Assembly: GCA_024741835.1 (NCBI GenBank)
Contig: JAENRP010000186.1
Location: forward strand, 1 to 64,000
Length of the DNA: 64,000 nucleotides
Reading direction: 5' to 3'
DNA from: Diplocarpon mali
Lineage: Eukaryota > Ascomycota > Leotiomycetes > Helotiales > Drepanopezizaceae
In this document: positions 25,219 through 38,600 of the stretch, one piece after another
Numbering within the stretch: position 1 is the stretch's first letter
Layout: each line of letters begins with the position of its first letter
Position numbers and translations under genes: made by a program
The notes under the pieces: generated by a model
What the model was told of the DNA's origin: nothing
Seen by the model: the letters and a program-made list of their open reading frames with translations, nothing else
Databases searched by the model: none

Positions 25219-25766
25219 GCTTTGGTATATAATGTGTAGCAGGGGCAGGGCTCTTAGGCGGCAGCGGTAGCAGCAGCAGTAAGGGCGGCGGCGACGGCAG
25301 CGGCGGCTTATTGCCTAGCAAACGCTAAGACGAGCGCGCTAAGGTTACAGCTCCTATAGGAGCGCTAGCGACTTAGCGCAAAGTTAGTATAACGCAGGGT
25401 ATAGGGACTCTAAGGGTCTTACTTTATAAGGGCGGCCAGGGCCATAATAAGCAGGAGTTCCTTCTATATTTAAAAAATTATTAGTATAAAGACGATATTT
25501 TTAAATAATAAAGGAGGGTTATTTTTAAAAGAAGGGAAGGAGAACCTCTGCGATAGAAATACTCTATAGGAAGCCTAATAGAGCACTAGCGTAGAATTGT
25601 AAAGATTCCTAAGCGCGCTTATTGCCTATAGTAACCCTTCTTATTCTGGAAGGAACAACCTTTAAAGGGGCAGTACGTAAGATAGAGCCTCTTTTCTTTA
25701 TAACTGCCATTCTTTCTTTTATTTTATAGCTAAGCGATTCTAAGAGCATCGCCCAACTAAGGGATG
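25219..25766 (+). other. 3' end of element B beyond the C insertion
   Basis: Continuation of B's 3' non-coding region. It has a GC-rich triplet patch (25240-25330) and ends in ctaagggatg against the 3' LTR, a purine-rich stretch suitable as polypurine tract. No gene is called. Confidence 0.6.
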
Positions 25767-25964
25767 TATTATACAGAATAGGCAGAGTCTCCACTTATTT
25801 TAAAGACCCTCTATATGACTCCTGCTAAGTTATAGACTCTCCCTTTTCTTTCCGAAGTCTCCTTACTATATATATACTAGATAATAATACAATCAATCAT
25901 CTTTATCCACATCAGCGAGCCTCCTAAGCGACCTAATGAAGGCCCTCCAGCCGACCGTACCACA
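25767..25964 (+). repeat. Element B 3' LTR
   Basis: A 198-bp copy of 10348-10545, ending gaccgtaccaca, followed by TSD TAACC (25965-25969). Confidence 0.92.
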
Positions 25965-25969
25965 TAACC

Positions 25970-28900
25970 TTAAACTATATACTATAGAGATAGGAAATCA
26001 AGCTCCGCTTTATAAGAACGAAGCTCTATACCTGCTAGATCTAGAAATAGAACTGCTATAGCTTGAAAAAATAGTAGAAGGATAGGATTAGAGAATATTG
26101 CAAAGCTATTATAAGTTATACTAATAGTAGGAAGCTATCGATTAACAAATGCTAGCTTTAGCATTACCTATAAAAATAATAGCTAAAGACGTAGAGCTAG
26201 AGTATAAAATGGCAATAACGCAATACAATCTTATAATAGAAGCGTAAAAAAGGAATAGGAGCTCCTACACTTAGTTATACCGTTAGATTACTAAGATAGT
26301 ATACCTTACGCTACTTTAAATAGTATAATATGACTATTAGGAAGTAGGGAAACTATTAATTTAATAGATTGTAAAGCACTTGTATAAGGAACTAGCCCCC
26401 TCTGAGGTTAGTATAATAGAGTCAATTCGGGAAGACTATAATAATAAGCTCTTTAAAATAAGGAGTAGTAAAGTAGACTTAAAGACTTAGCTTACTAGCT
26501 TTAGGAAGATCTACTAGGAAGCTCGAATATATAGAATCCCAAAGGTTTAAGGCTCTTTTGCAATTATAAAGTTTCTATAATCGGTTTACCGCTAGGCTCC
26601 TACTTAGTCTTAGCAGACCTAGGCAAAGCTTATTAAAGATAATAAGCTAGGCCTAAAGTATAGAAAAGATATAGTCTATTATATCAATTAGTTCTTAAGT
26701 TTAATAGAGCGAAGCCTTGCAAGCTCCTTATTAAAGGTCACCCTTAAAGTATATGCCTTACTTAAAGGAGTAGGCGATTATATTAATCTAAGAGCATTAA
26801 GTAAAGGTAAGGCGAAGAAGACTCTTAAGGGAAGCGTTAAAAAGTGCCTTTGCCCTTAGATTAAAAATCACTTTTAAAACCTAAAGGAGTATAATAAGTT
26901 GAAATACGCCTTAACTAGCGCTAAGGAAGGTACGCTTTGAAATCTTCTTAGCTATAATAAGGTCAAAAGAATATATAAAAACCTTACTTCTTTAAAATAG
27001 AAAGAGCTTTAAGCTAAGCTCTCTTATATCAAATACGCTTCTATAGATTAATTTAAGGAAAGAATATCTGCTAAAGCTTTAAAGAGCGGTAAATCTAAGA
27101 TTATAACTGCCCTTTTAGATCTAACTCTTTTTAAAGACTTTACCCTAGGAATATACTCTACCCTTAGAGCTCCTTACGCTCTTTTAAATACAACCCTACT
27201 CGATAACTGCGCTGCGACGCACCTTATTAATCGAAAGGAGCTTCTAGTTTTTAGATTATTAAAAATCGCATATCCTTAGGACTATATAGAGGCAGGGAGC
27301 TCGAGTCTACTAATAAGAGGGAGGGGTATATATCTAATAAAAGGGGTTCTTATTAATAGAAGAGATTTAAAGCTTAAGAACGTAGCGCTTATAAATAGGT
27401 TTAATATTAATATTATCTTAGAGCCTCTTTTAAAGAAGGCTGGAGTATAGTATATAAGCTTAGACGCAACGCTTTAAAAGGGTATAGCAGATAATAATAT
27501 AGTTATAAAGTAGCTAGAGTATAGGTCGAATATTATAGTATTTAAATATAAGCCTATCAACTTTTATAATACTCCTAACTTGCTATACTATACTTAACTA
27601 ACTTACTTAGCCTTCCTTACTTTATAATAGCGTTTGCAAAGCTAATATAAACCCCTAAGGAGTAGCGTATTCTTAAGAGCTAAGAACAATCTAATAGATA
27701 TTTAATACCTTTAATCAGGCTATTTAAGAGCAGAGGCGCTTAAGAAGCTTATATTAAATATAAAAGGGGTAAAGATTAAAAGGAAGCTATAAATCAATTA
27801 TAAAGCTTGCACTTAAGTAAAAGCTAAGCAAAAGCCTTTTAAAAGAGAGTTAGATTTTAAAACTCTAAGACTATTCTTTAAGTGCTCTTAGGACCTATTT
27901 GACTATAGTATATTAAGCCTTTCCTTAGAAAGCTGGCTTCTTTTAATTAAGGATGAATTTAGTAGGAAGTTATTTGGATTTACTCTATTCTATAAGTCCC
28001 TAATACTAGTTCTAAGAGCTCTTTGATCTTTTAAAGTATAGGTAAAGCGCTATTATTACCTCTTCCTATATATTCTAAGGAGTAATAATAATACCTTAGT
28101 ATTCCTTTTATAAGGAGTATCGAAATATAAAAAGTAGTATAAAGCTAAAGGCATAGAGGTAGAAGTTATTCCATCTTATACTTATAAACCAAATGGAGCT
28201 TTCGAAAGAGCAAGAGCAGAGATTATTAAAAAGGCACTTATTATACTAATCTCTGCTAACCTCTTAGAGCACTTATGGCCTAAAGCCGTACTAACTGTAA
28301 TATACCTTTATAATATCGGCCTATTAAAGCGCAAGGGATAGAAGAGTCTAAATGAGGTGCTTTAGCTTTAGTTTAAATAATACTTTAAGTAGTATGATCT
28401 ATAAATTATTATAAAGCTTACTACTAATTTAAGACTAGAATAAGGAGATATAAAAGCGTATAGAGCGCGCGCATACCTATTAGCAAAGGAGAGGGAAGCT
28501 TTAAAGAATAAGAGAGCTTTTAAAACTATGCTATAAGGGTATATTAAATACCTAATTAGTTACTATACTATTAATATATATAGGATCTAGGTGCTTAAGC
28601 TCCGAAAGGTTATAATCTCTCGAAACGTCAAGTTCGATAAGTTTAAATTCTACTTTAAAGAGTACGAAAAGGTGGCTAGCCACCTGCTTCCAATTATTAA
28701 AGAGATTGTGCAAATGATTAAAAAGGAGGAGGAGGAAGCTTAAAACGCTAAGTTAATTATTAAGAATATAAAGGAAGCATTAGATAAGTAGCCTACGGAT
28801 AACCTAGTAAAAGGTGAGCCTATTAATCTTTTACTAATAGAAGCTTTAAGCTTAGATCTATTAAAGGCTGTTGTCCCTTATAAGGCTACTTATAGCATTT

Positions 28901-31250
28901 CTACTTTAGCTACTTAAGAGCAGCTGCCTAATAGCAAAGGGTTAGACGCTTTAAGATAACTATTAATAGTTAGAAAGAGTATTAAAAGTGATATTATAAA
29001 TGCCAGTTCTGCTAGGGAGCGTAATACTAGGCCTTTAGTTACTATATAGATTAAGCAATCGCAAGGGTAAGAGCAGGCCTTTCAATTATTAGAAGCTCTA
29101 CTATAGGCAATTAGTAAAGAAGCATACTAGCTTTTACTAAAAGCACCGATCGATCGAAAGCTATATTAGGATATAGAAGCTTTTAAAAATAATACTAAAG
29201 GAAGGAGTTCTTTAAAACTAATAAAAGCTTAGCTTAAAGTACTTAATATAAGGGCATTTTGAAAATATAAGAAGCCTAATAAGAAGTAGGAAATAGTACC
29301 TATACCGCTCTGCAGGTCGAAAAGGAAAAGAGGGAGTAGGAATACTATATATGCAATATACGTTAAGGATCTCCTACTAGCCTTTAAAGAACTTAAAATA
29401 TATTAGTTAAAGTAGGTAAATAGCTTTATATCAACTTTCTAATTAAGTCAAGAGCCTGCGAGAACTAATAAAGAAGAGTATAAAGTAGTATACTGCGTTA
29501 TTACCGCGGCGACTTAATCTAAAAGCTCTAAAGGAAACTCTACCTTTCTAATTCTACCTTAAGATAAGCTTCCTAGAGTGCCAACTTACTAGAAGGAGCT
29601 TTTAAATCACCCTTTTAAAAAGCAATTTAAAGAGGGAGCCAGAACTGAGATTAGGAATCTAAAAGCGCGCAATTGCTAAAGAGTAATCGATAGAAGCGAG
29701 GCTACTATAAGGCCTATACTATTAAAGTAGGTCTTTAACTATAAGCTAAGCTCCTTTAAAGAGATTAGCCGCTTTAGGTTAAGAATAGTAGTAAGGGGAG
29801 ATCTTTAGAAAGAAGCTTCTATTTTCTCTACCTACGCTGCGATGCTTATCTTAAGATCTTTTAAGGTTATAATAGCAATAGCTGCTAAATTCGATATAGA
29901 GCTCTGATAGTTCGATATTATTAATGCCTTTATAAATGCTAAGAGAGACCCTTAGAGCGCGCTAGTTATTTGCTTTTTACTAGATAGTTAAAAGTAGAAA
30001 GATAAGGTAATAAAGCTCGATCGCGCCTTATATAGCCTTCGAGACTCCTTAGCGCTCTAGTATAAGGATTTCACTAGTATTCTAAAGTCTTTAAAGCTTA
30101 CCCTTCTTAGTAAGGAGCCTTATATATTTATTAATAAGGATAGGACTATATTTATAGCCTTTTATATTAACGATATATAAGTAATATACTACTCCTCTTA
30201 TATAGAAGAAGCTTAAAAGACTATAAAAGGATTGCGCAAAGTATACGAATTGATAGCTATAGGAGATATTAAGTAGTTCTTAAAGGTAAGAGTCTCTTAA
30301 GACAGGAAGCAAGGTATAATTATTCTACTCTATAACGCTTATATTAAGAAGATGGCAAAGAGGTTCGGCCTTAATATAAGGCGTTTCCCTAGTATACCGC
30401 TCCCCTACTTCGAACTTAAAAAGAATTACAAAATAGCTCCCTACTTGAGAATTAAGGAGTTTTAGGAAAAAGTAAGCTCCGCCTTATATATAGCTATTAT
30501 ACTATGCCCTAATATAGCATTTGCAGTTGCCTAGCTATCTTATTTCTATATAAACCTAAGCTTTAAATACCTTAAAGCTATCAATTAAATAATATGCTAC
30601 CTTTTTAATATACGCTTTTTAAGAATTACTTATAATCGATTTAGTAGATTAAATAACCTAGTAGTATTGTTAGATGCTTCCTTTATAGATAATCCAAAGA
30701 TAAGGCGCTCCTCTTACGGTTTTATAATATTCCTATTTAAAGGAGCAATCATTTGGAAAGCTTTAAAGCAATCGACAGTTACTACTTCTATTATAAAGGC
30801 TAAGCTCTTAAGAGTAGCGTATATAGCAAAGGAGATAATAGCTTTAAGAAGGTTCTTTAAGGAAATAGAGCTAGAGGTAGAAGCTTTATAGTCTATATTT
30901 TACGATAATCAATAGATAATACGGCTTATTATAAGAGACTTTTAAAGGATTTCTATAAAGCTTTAATATATTAATATATATAATATATGGCTATAATAGG
31001 AGTATTAAAAAGGGAGCTTTTAAGTGGCCTATCTCCTTATTAAGGATATATACGCTAATGGCCTTACTAAAAACCTTCTTTAATAAAAGTTCGAAAGCTT
31101 TATTAAGCTTTTGAACCTTTAAGACGCAAGAGGTCTAGTCGAGAAGCTAGCATTTTAAATGCTTTATAATCCTTTTATATCTCCTTTATAATAGCGAGTA
31201 GGAAGGAAGCGTAAGATAAGGTTCAATTTTCCTTATACTAATATATAGAA
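25970..31250 (+). pseudogene. Element A gag-pol polyprotein remnant (Copia), main part
   Basis: Continues the gag interrupted by B. The integrase core lies at about 27850-28480, RT at 29580-30500, RNase H at 30540-31110. An open RNase H segment at 30667-30891 shows LDASFIDNPKIRRSSYGFI and KQSTVTTS, typical of Copia RNase H. The RT catalytic box reads YIND at 30163-30174, with the first Asp changed to Asn. Gln codons are TAA/TAG throughout. The order integrase then RT then RNase H places A in Ty1/Copia. Confidence 0.85.
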
Positions 31251-31269
31251 AGGCCTTAAACCAACTCCC

Positions 31270-32277
31270 TTAGATAATTAGAACCTTTAGCAGCTTTATA
31301 AATAATATAAGGGCGCGTCCCTATTGAAAAGCAATAGACTCCTTTGGCGGCATAGCCCTAAGAGCAGCCTAAGGAGCAATAATAGGAGCAGCCGTAGGAG
31401 TAGGAGCCTTAAAAGCCTTTGCGAGGCGGGCGGTAAGGCCAAGAGGCGCCATAATCGGCGGCAGCAGGAGCTCTTGACCAACTGGTTCTAGGAAGCTATT
31501 AGCTATAGTATAAGAAAGCTTATAATTAATATACCCTCCGACGATACTACCTCCTTTATCTTTTTATAGCGCGCTTTCTAAAGCTCCTCTCTTACCTTCC
31601 TCTTAATAGTAGCAAGGCCCTAAATTGCTTATTAGTGGCAAACCACTTAAAGGGAGCTTAAGAATATACTACGGCATTACTATTATTCTCCTCTAATAAG
31701 AATACATAATCTTCCTACGCCTTTAAGGTACCGATAGGAAGCTCTTAGCACGCGTAGCCTCCCTTTGTATAATAAAAGCAGTATACTCCTATTATGCTAT
31801 TAAAGTATACGCCGGCCGACTTGCTAGCTAATAAGCTTCGAACGCACCTTTTATATAGTATATTCCTTATTAGCCCTTGCTCTAGCTTGCGGCAAGAGGA
31901 AGGAGCCCTAGAGGGGACCGCCGGTGTTCGAGGAACTATAGCCTAAGGGGTAGCAAGGAGGGGAGGAAGCGCGCTCCCTCTTAAGGGTATAACTATATCA
32001 AACGTCTTAGGCGCATTATTATCTTGCTATCTATTGCACTAAGAAGCTCTAAGCTATATTCAAGCATAACGACTTCGCTATAAGTATATTAGCAGGAGTA
32101 AGGGAGCACGATTAGAAAGCGTATAGTAGTAGCCCTAGTAGGGCGCTCCTTAGAGTTGTTATTACTATTCTCCATTTTTAAAAAGTGATTATTTAAAGAA
32201 GTATAAGGAAGGAAAGCTTTATAAGGGAAAAACGCGTACTTTTATAAGCGCGCTGCCTTTGTTAACTTTCCTTTGTC
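31270..32277 (+). other. 3' region of element A before the D insertion
   Basis: About 1 kb between RNase H and the nested element D. A GC-richer patch at 31330-31480 reads on the plus strand as a Gly/Ala-rich peptide (SFGGIALRAAQGAIIG) with scattered stops, comparable in position and composition to the island in element B. No domain is recognised. A's 3' region resumes at 39838 after D. Confidence 0.5.
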
Positions 32278-32282
32278 ACTTG

Positions 32283-32589
32283 TGTAACGATACAGAACCA
32301 CCGAAGTGCGAGATCAAGTATAGTAGTAAGAAGTAGTGCAAAAGGCGTATTCTATAGGTCTAATACAAAGGAAACGAAGAAGTTAAAGAGCCCTCCTTAT
32401 AAGAGAGCCCTTCTCCCTTATATATATAAGTAGCTTTAAGCTCTTTGCCCATTTATATAATATTATATAAGAATATCCTTTTGCACCTTTAAGGTCGATT
32501 TAAGATAACCCTATATCGAATCGAGATTGCGAAACCTTAAAATGCTATACTCTTAAGTAATTGCACTAAGTAGAGGTACAGCTATTATA
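32283..32589 (-). repeat. Element D 3' LTR (left copy)
   Basis: A 307-bp repeat beginning TGTAACGATACAG, ending gcta ttata. Less mutated than the right copy at its start (TGTAACG versus tataata). Confidence 0.92.
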
Positions 32590-32604
32590 CTACCTCTCCC
32601 CTTT
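32590..32604 (-). other. Element D polypurine tract
   Basis: The plus strand reads ctacctctccccttt beside the LTR; on the minus strand this is aaaggggagaggtag, a purine run next to the 3' LTR. Confidence 0.7.
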
Positions 32605-32929
32605 AAGAACGCTTGCTTATAAGCGTTAGTAGGTCGTAATGTTTTTCATATAGTAATATACTTAATGCGTTATTATATAAACGGTACTATTCTATATTTG
32701 GTTTAGCGCAAGTCGCATTATATATTTAAATTTGTTTTTCCCTTTATAGGATCTTCCTTCCTTAGTATAATAACTATATATAATCGCATAGGTCCCTTAC
32801 TCCTACTACTATAGTATAAGGCTAACGCATAGTAGTAGAAATAATTACTACTACTACTACTACTATAAGTAAGTTTACCTTAGTCTAGGGTCGAATCGCG
32901 TCTAATACGCGTAGTACCGATCCCTTTGC

Positions 32930-33810
32930 TATTAGGCGCCCTCGCGGTAGCCTACTGCGTTTATTATTACTAATACGTACAGCGCCTTATATGCAATATT
33001 ATGCATAAGTGCGAATTCGAGTCAGAGCGTAGTAAGAAGTGCTACTAGTGCTAGGAGCAGAAGGCAGAGTGCATTCCTATAAGTACCCTAAATCGACTCT
33101 AGAGTTCTATTCGCGCTAATACCTTATAGCTTCCCTCTTATATTAGGGAGGAGTTCGCAGCGCTATCCGCGGCCCTTAAGGAGTGGCAAGGGGAGGCTGC
33201 CTAGTAGTAAGAGAAGGATAATAGTAGCAATAACGATAACGCTTAAGCGGTTTTAATAGGGAACCGCGAGATACTCTATTAAAAGGCGGTTTAGCACGCC
33301 TGGATCCTTATCAACCTCCTATTAATAGTTAGCGCAAAGGCTTTAATTAGCCGCTTTTAACTTAAGCGTACTAGCCTTGCGAAGCTCCGCTTTATAGCTA
33401 AGGCTATAGTAAGCTAGCTAAAGGAGGTTTAAGCGATAGTTGCTATAAGTTAAACCTGAATTAGTATTAAATTGATTGCTAACTTTCTAATAAAAGCGTA
33501 GCAACCTTATTAAGTCTTAGCTAGCAAGGTTAAAGTAATCCAGCCGAACTATACTAAGCCTCTTAAGGTCTATTACCGCATTAGCAAAGCGGACCGCTAT
33601 AGTAGCAGAGTCTTTTATAAGGAGAGAGGGGCTTATAGTAGCGAAGGTAGCATTAGGCGCAGCGGCTAATAGGGTAGCGTCGGCAGTAGTAAAAGGAGGT
33701 CAGGGTTATTTTAAGCGAAGGCGTAGATAGGAGGCGAGCTCTAGCTCTAGAATAGAATTAGAGCTTATCTCCTTAAGCGCAGAGGAAGAGGGGTCAAAGG
33801 AGTTATAAAG
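32930..33810 (+). pseudogene. Antisense Cys-rich reading frame inside element D, unknown function
   Basis: On the plus strand, opposite to D's pol, one frame can be followed through RIP stops from about 32930 to 33800. Near 33001 it reads HKCEFESERSKKCYQC followed by QEQKAEC, with further Cys codons just upstream: a CxxC-type cluster of five or six cysteines that resembles fungal Zn-cluster or nucleocapsid-like proteins. Downstream it has KEWQGEAA, then a Gln/Asn/Asp-rich stretch and a basic tail. Nearly all interruptions are TAG/TAA at positions fitting CAG/CAA. The segment is less AT-rich than pol. It could be an extra ORF of the element, a captured gene or a remnant of another insertion. 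Confidence 0.5.
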
Positions 33811-33999
33811 GGAAGGGGCAATAGGCCTAGTATTATTATTTTTATATTTTTATTATTTTTCTCCTTTTTTTTCTTTTTTTATTTATATTTTTAAATTTAT
33901 TTACTAACCTATTTCGCATTTAGCCTATTATCTTCTAAGTGATTATAATCATCTATACCGCCCTTTTAAGCCTTTAGCTAAGCTTATAAATTCTAAGGT

Positions 34000-36900
34000 A
34001 GTCCTAGCTTTATAGGAATAGCTTAATAAAAGTCGCAAATCTTATATAAGGATCTTATAAAATTTAAGGTATAATACTAACTTAAATTAAGGTTATAACT
34101 AATCTATTTAACTTAGTACTTTAGGTTCCCTTAAGATAAGTATACACTTAGTATCTTAGATACTTTATACTCTTTTTACTTAGCGATCTTTTCTATAATA
34201 GGCTAAGGTTATTCCTAACTTAGTAAAGGGTTCTGCGGATCTTTAGATAATAGCTTTAGCGCAAAGATATTATATATTATAGAACCTATAGGTAGCTTAA
34301 TCTAATATAAATTGCCTACCTTCTTAAGAACCTTAAAGGGGCTATCCTATTGATTAGCTAGTTTCCTATTAAGGCGGTAGTTCTTAAGATTTTTTATCAA
34401 AAGGTAGACTATATCTTTAGGTTTTTAATCAATCTCCCTTTAGTATTAATTTATAGACTTTCGCATTTTCTCTTAAGCGCGTTCTATATTGCCTTTTACT
34501 ACTTTCTAAACTAAGTGCATCCTTTCTACTATTAGCCTAGCTTTTGCTTAGTTTAATCTCTCTTATAGGCTAAACGTTTTTAAAAAGATCTAGTCCTAAC
34601 TTATCTAAGGTATAACTTTATACTTAAGCTAATATAGGGTTATACTAATTAAAGTGTAAAAGAGAGTCGATTGCATATAATCTATTAATAGAATCAGTTT
34701 ACTTTAATTATCTTAATAGTAATTAACAAAAGGCTATAGCCTTAAATTAATATACTTATTTATAATCTCCATTTAGCTATTAGTCTTTTTATAATATACT
34801 ATAGAGAGTTTAATCTTAATATTAATAATATAGTAGAACTCTCTTTAAAATAAGGAAACGAATTAAAGGCCTTAGTCTAAGACAGTTATCTCTAAGGTAT
34901 AGCCGAATCGATATATCTATTAGATAAACAATTAAGCAGTTCCTTAAGCGTTAATATCTTTTTAATAAGGGATTATAATAGCGCTCTTACTAAGTCAGTT
35001 TATAAAAACCAGGATTTAATTAAAACCGTACTTATTAAAAGGAAAGTCTTTAAAATCTATATATAAATGCTATATAGGATAATTAGAAATAAAAAGGGGC
35101 TATAAAAGGCCTTATTATTTAATTATCTTTAAATGCAAGAATTAATAAAGTCTATAGTTTATAATAAATCTTTTGCAGTCCGAACCTATCCTAACCTAAT
35201 AGTACTTAAGAGCAAGTAGCTAATAAGTCTTTAAGCTACTAAGGTGCGCGCTTAAAGGTTGGTTATAAGCTTCTTAAATTAGATAAGTATATAAAGGAGT
35301 ATTATAATATATGCAAAGACGCTCCTTAAAGTAAAGCAATCTATCTTTTAAAGAGTAGTTCTTAAAGAAGTTAGTACAAATCTTTTAAAAGGATTTGCAA
35401 TTATTTTAATAAAGCTTTTTAATTAAATCAAAGGAGTCCTTAGGTCGATTTAAGGTAGAATTAGGAGTATTAGTTAATATTAGGGCAAGGGTGCCTTCGG
35501 CAGATTCGGCGAGAAATTTTTCAGCTAATTTAATATTAATTCAAAGGTCTAATTAAGCAAAGGAAATCAGAACCTAAGATTAGCTATCTAGCTTTGCTTA
35601 TTTATAAACCGGTATATCCTACTCTTAGCAGCTAAGAATATTAGCCTTTTAATTATCTTTACTAAGAATATATATAATTAGAAAATTAAAGTTAAATAAA
35701 AATTCTATCTATCGGTACTATTTTACAATTAAAACCTTAGTAGTTATAAAGTACTTAAGGGAGCGGTAATCTAAGTAAATATTAACTCGCTCTTTAAGTA
35801 ATATAAGCTTAAGCTTCTATTTATAGCAGGATTCTATAATAGTAAAGAGTTCCTTATTATATATTTCCTAATTAGGTTCGTAGCTAAAGAGTATATGCAA
35901 ATAGAAGCCAATTAAGTACTATTACTTATTAGAGTATTATTAAGAAAGTACTTTAGCGATAATACTATTAAAAGCATTAGTTTCCAACTTTATAAGTAAG
36001 TTAGGATTAAAATAGTAAATCTGCTAAATCGAAAGCAATTGCTTATAAAGCTCTTTAAAAGCGATTTAATACTCTTCTATCTAATTCTAAAGTACTATTA
36101 GTCGGGTCAGAATAGAAAAGGGTTTGGCAATTAGCCTAAAGTTGCAAATAAATTATTAATAGAACTTATAAAATCCTAAATAGGACTTCACTTTAGTAAT
36201 AATTTTTAAGTACTTTTAATTACGTAATAGTTTAACCTTTTTAAGGTCTAGTTTAATCCTAGTTATTATTAAAATATATCTAAGATATTAAATATAAGTA
36301 ATATAGAACTTGCACTTCTTAAAATCCGCTTAAAGGCCAGCTTTTAAGAGTCATTTTAATACCTTTTTAATATAATCCTAGTGCTTCTTAACGTTCTTAA
36401 AGTAAATTAAAATATTATTTAAATATACTATATAAAAATCATTTAAGTAATTTAAAAGAATATCATTTATATACTATTAATAAGTACTAAGTCTATTATA
36501 AAGGCCGAATAAAAGAACCTTGCATTTATAGGATCTATACCTTATTCGAAAGGTGGTATATTCCTTTAATTTAAGGTCTATTTATATTCGATTAAAAGCG
36601 GCTCAAATATCTAATTTTATAAAAATCTTAGCTTTAGATACTTGCCTTAAAAGCTTGTCTATCCTCAGAATCGGGTAAGCGTCCTTTTGAGTTAATGCAT
36701 TTAGCTTCTAGTAGTCTATATAAAATTAAAGGCTACTATTGGCCTTCTTTATAAATAGCATTAGCAAAGCAAAGGGGCTAGTACTTATTTTAATAAAGCC
36801 TTTATCTAAATTCTTAAGTAAGTACTCCTTTATAACCTTAAGCTCCTTAGTAGATTAATAGTAAAAGGGCAAATAGGTATTAGGCAAAGGCCCTTTTAGC

Positions 36901-38600
36901 TATATTTTATAATTATAGTACTAATAGAAAAGGAAGGTATCTATATCCCTTTTTAAAAAGGCTTATCTTAGAGATTAGTACTATTTTAAGAATCGATTAT
37001 TAATTAGCTTTTTAATATTAGGATTCTTAAGCTTATATCTTTCCTTTAAAATCCTATCCACTTTATAAATACTAGTTTAAAAGAACTTAATCTCCTTATA
37101 TTTTATATTATAATAAAAGGCATTAGTACTAATTTCGCAAATAGAAACCGCAGCTTTAAGGCATTTGCAAATAAGGTTAGATTATAGTCAATTTATATTA
37201 GGCTATTTTCCTAGATCTAGCTTAATTATAAGCAAGGGTGCTAGCTTAGTAATAGTAATAAGGATCTTACGCTTAGCTTAGACTATTAAATTAATATAAG
37301 ACTATCTTCTATTAATCTATTAAGCTTTATTTATAGCTATTTCCTATTCTTTATAATTAATATTAGCTTAATAATCAGATCGGATCTGAATTCCTTTAAA
37401 AGGAAGAAGACGAATAAGGATTTCCTTTATAAATTAAGGAGATAAGAGGTAATATAAAGGCTATATGAATCGGTTTTCCTTTAGATTAAGTTTAAGTTAG
37501 AATTAGCATATCCATTTAACTCTAATAATAGTATTGCGCTAGCCTAGGTTAAGAATAACCTAAAGGCAGTTGTAAATACGCCTTTTATTAATTATTAAGT
37601 GAAAACGCATATAGTATATAGCTTATACGCAAATAGTATTTTAAAATCTATAAATAGGAATAAGGGCTAGAAAAGGAAGAATTTTAAAGCTAATCGCTTT
37701 TAAAAGATATATAAAAAAGGAATAATTTAAAAATAGGTAACTAAAGGCTTTAGTATCTATTAAAGCTAATAATAATACTCTAAGTCTATTTATATTAATA
37801 ATATAAAAGGTTAGGAATTGCTTCCTTCCTATTAAAGAGTTAAGATCTAGCTTTAATAAGTTGCACTTTCGCAAGCTTAAGTAAGAGTCTTTTCTTAAGC
37901 CTTTTCATTTTCTTAATCTTCCTTTATTTCGATCCTATTTTTAATTAAGTCTAAAGTTAGATTAGCTTCCTTTATATCTTTTAAAGTATTAATCTTACTT
38001 ATAAAAGGGCACTTAGTCTTATAGTAACTTAATTTGCTATAGGTCTAGTAAGTAGCTTACTTAAAGGGTAAAGTAAGAGAACTAGCCTTAGCTAGCATAT
38101 CTTAGTAAAAAGGGGTAGTCGGCTTTAAGGCTAGTAACTTAGAAACTTAGGTAGTACTTCTAGCGCTTAGACCGCAAGCAGTCTTATTAAAGAGCAAACT
38201 AGATATCTTTTAATATAATACTAAAGTTGCTTTACTTTTAATTAAAGGGTTAAGAAGTTAGTTACTTTAGTATTTAGTATTAAAGGCATTTAATTAATTA
38301 ATTATAATAGTATAGTCCTTCTTTTAAAAGGCCTTAGCTAAGGCGCAAGTAGCTTTAAGCTAAGGGGTAATCTTATTCTATATAAAGAAGAACTACTTAA
38401 ATCTTAAGACCTCTTTTTAAATTATAGCTAATTAGAATTAGGCCTAAAACTAAAGGAAAGTTTCTTTAAAATAACCGGCTTCTTTTATATAAAGGTAATA
38501 GAAAGTAGATCGAAATAGGTCTACCTTTTAGCTAATTAAAAAGTAACTACTTAGCAGTTTTACTATTTCTTAATAGTTTCGAAAGGGGTTAGTCTTCAAA
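34000..38600 (-). pseudogene. Element D gag-pol remnant (Gypsy)
   Basis: Read right to left. A nucleocapsid zinc knuckle near 38050-38005 has lost ligands: the frame reads YQTYSKLSYYKTKC where C-x2-C-x4-H-x4-C is expected, each change being TGC/TGT to TAC/TAT or CAC to TAC. RT: LLFGLYNRLSTYQQYIND, then VYLNNILIY (codons at 36425-36414) in place of VYLDDILIY. The integrase zinc-binding region at about 35250-35150 includes QPLSAHLSSLKTYQLL. No chromodomain was identified. All frames are broken by TAA/TAG. Confidence 0.87.

Larger units (their letters stand above)
10348..25964 (+). mobile_element. Element B: Ty1/Copia retrotransposon nested in A and itself hosting C
   Basis: LTRs of 198 bp at 10348-10545 and 25767-25964, with TSD TAACC at 10343-10347 and 25965-25969. 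A PBS follows the left LTR. The coding region is on the plus strand to about 16400, then a 3' region that is interrupted by element C at 17167-25213. Net length without C is about 7.6 kb. A solo LTR of this family lies on the minus strand at 61124-61320 and keeps unmutated ends (TGTCGTGC...ACCACA), showing which B positions were changed. Confidence 0.92.
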
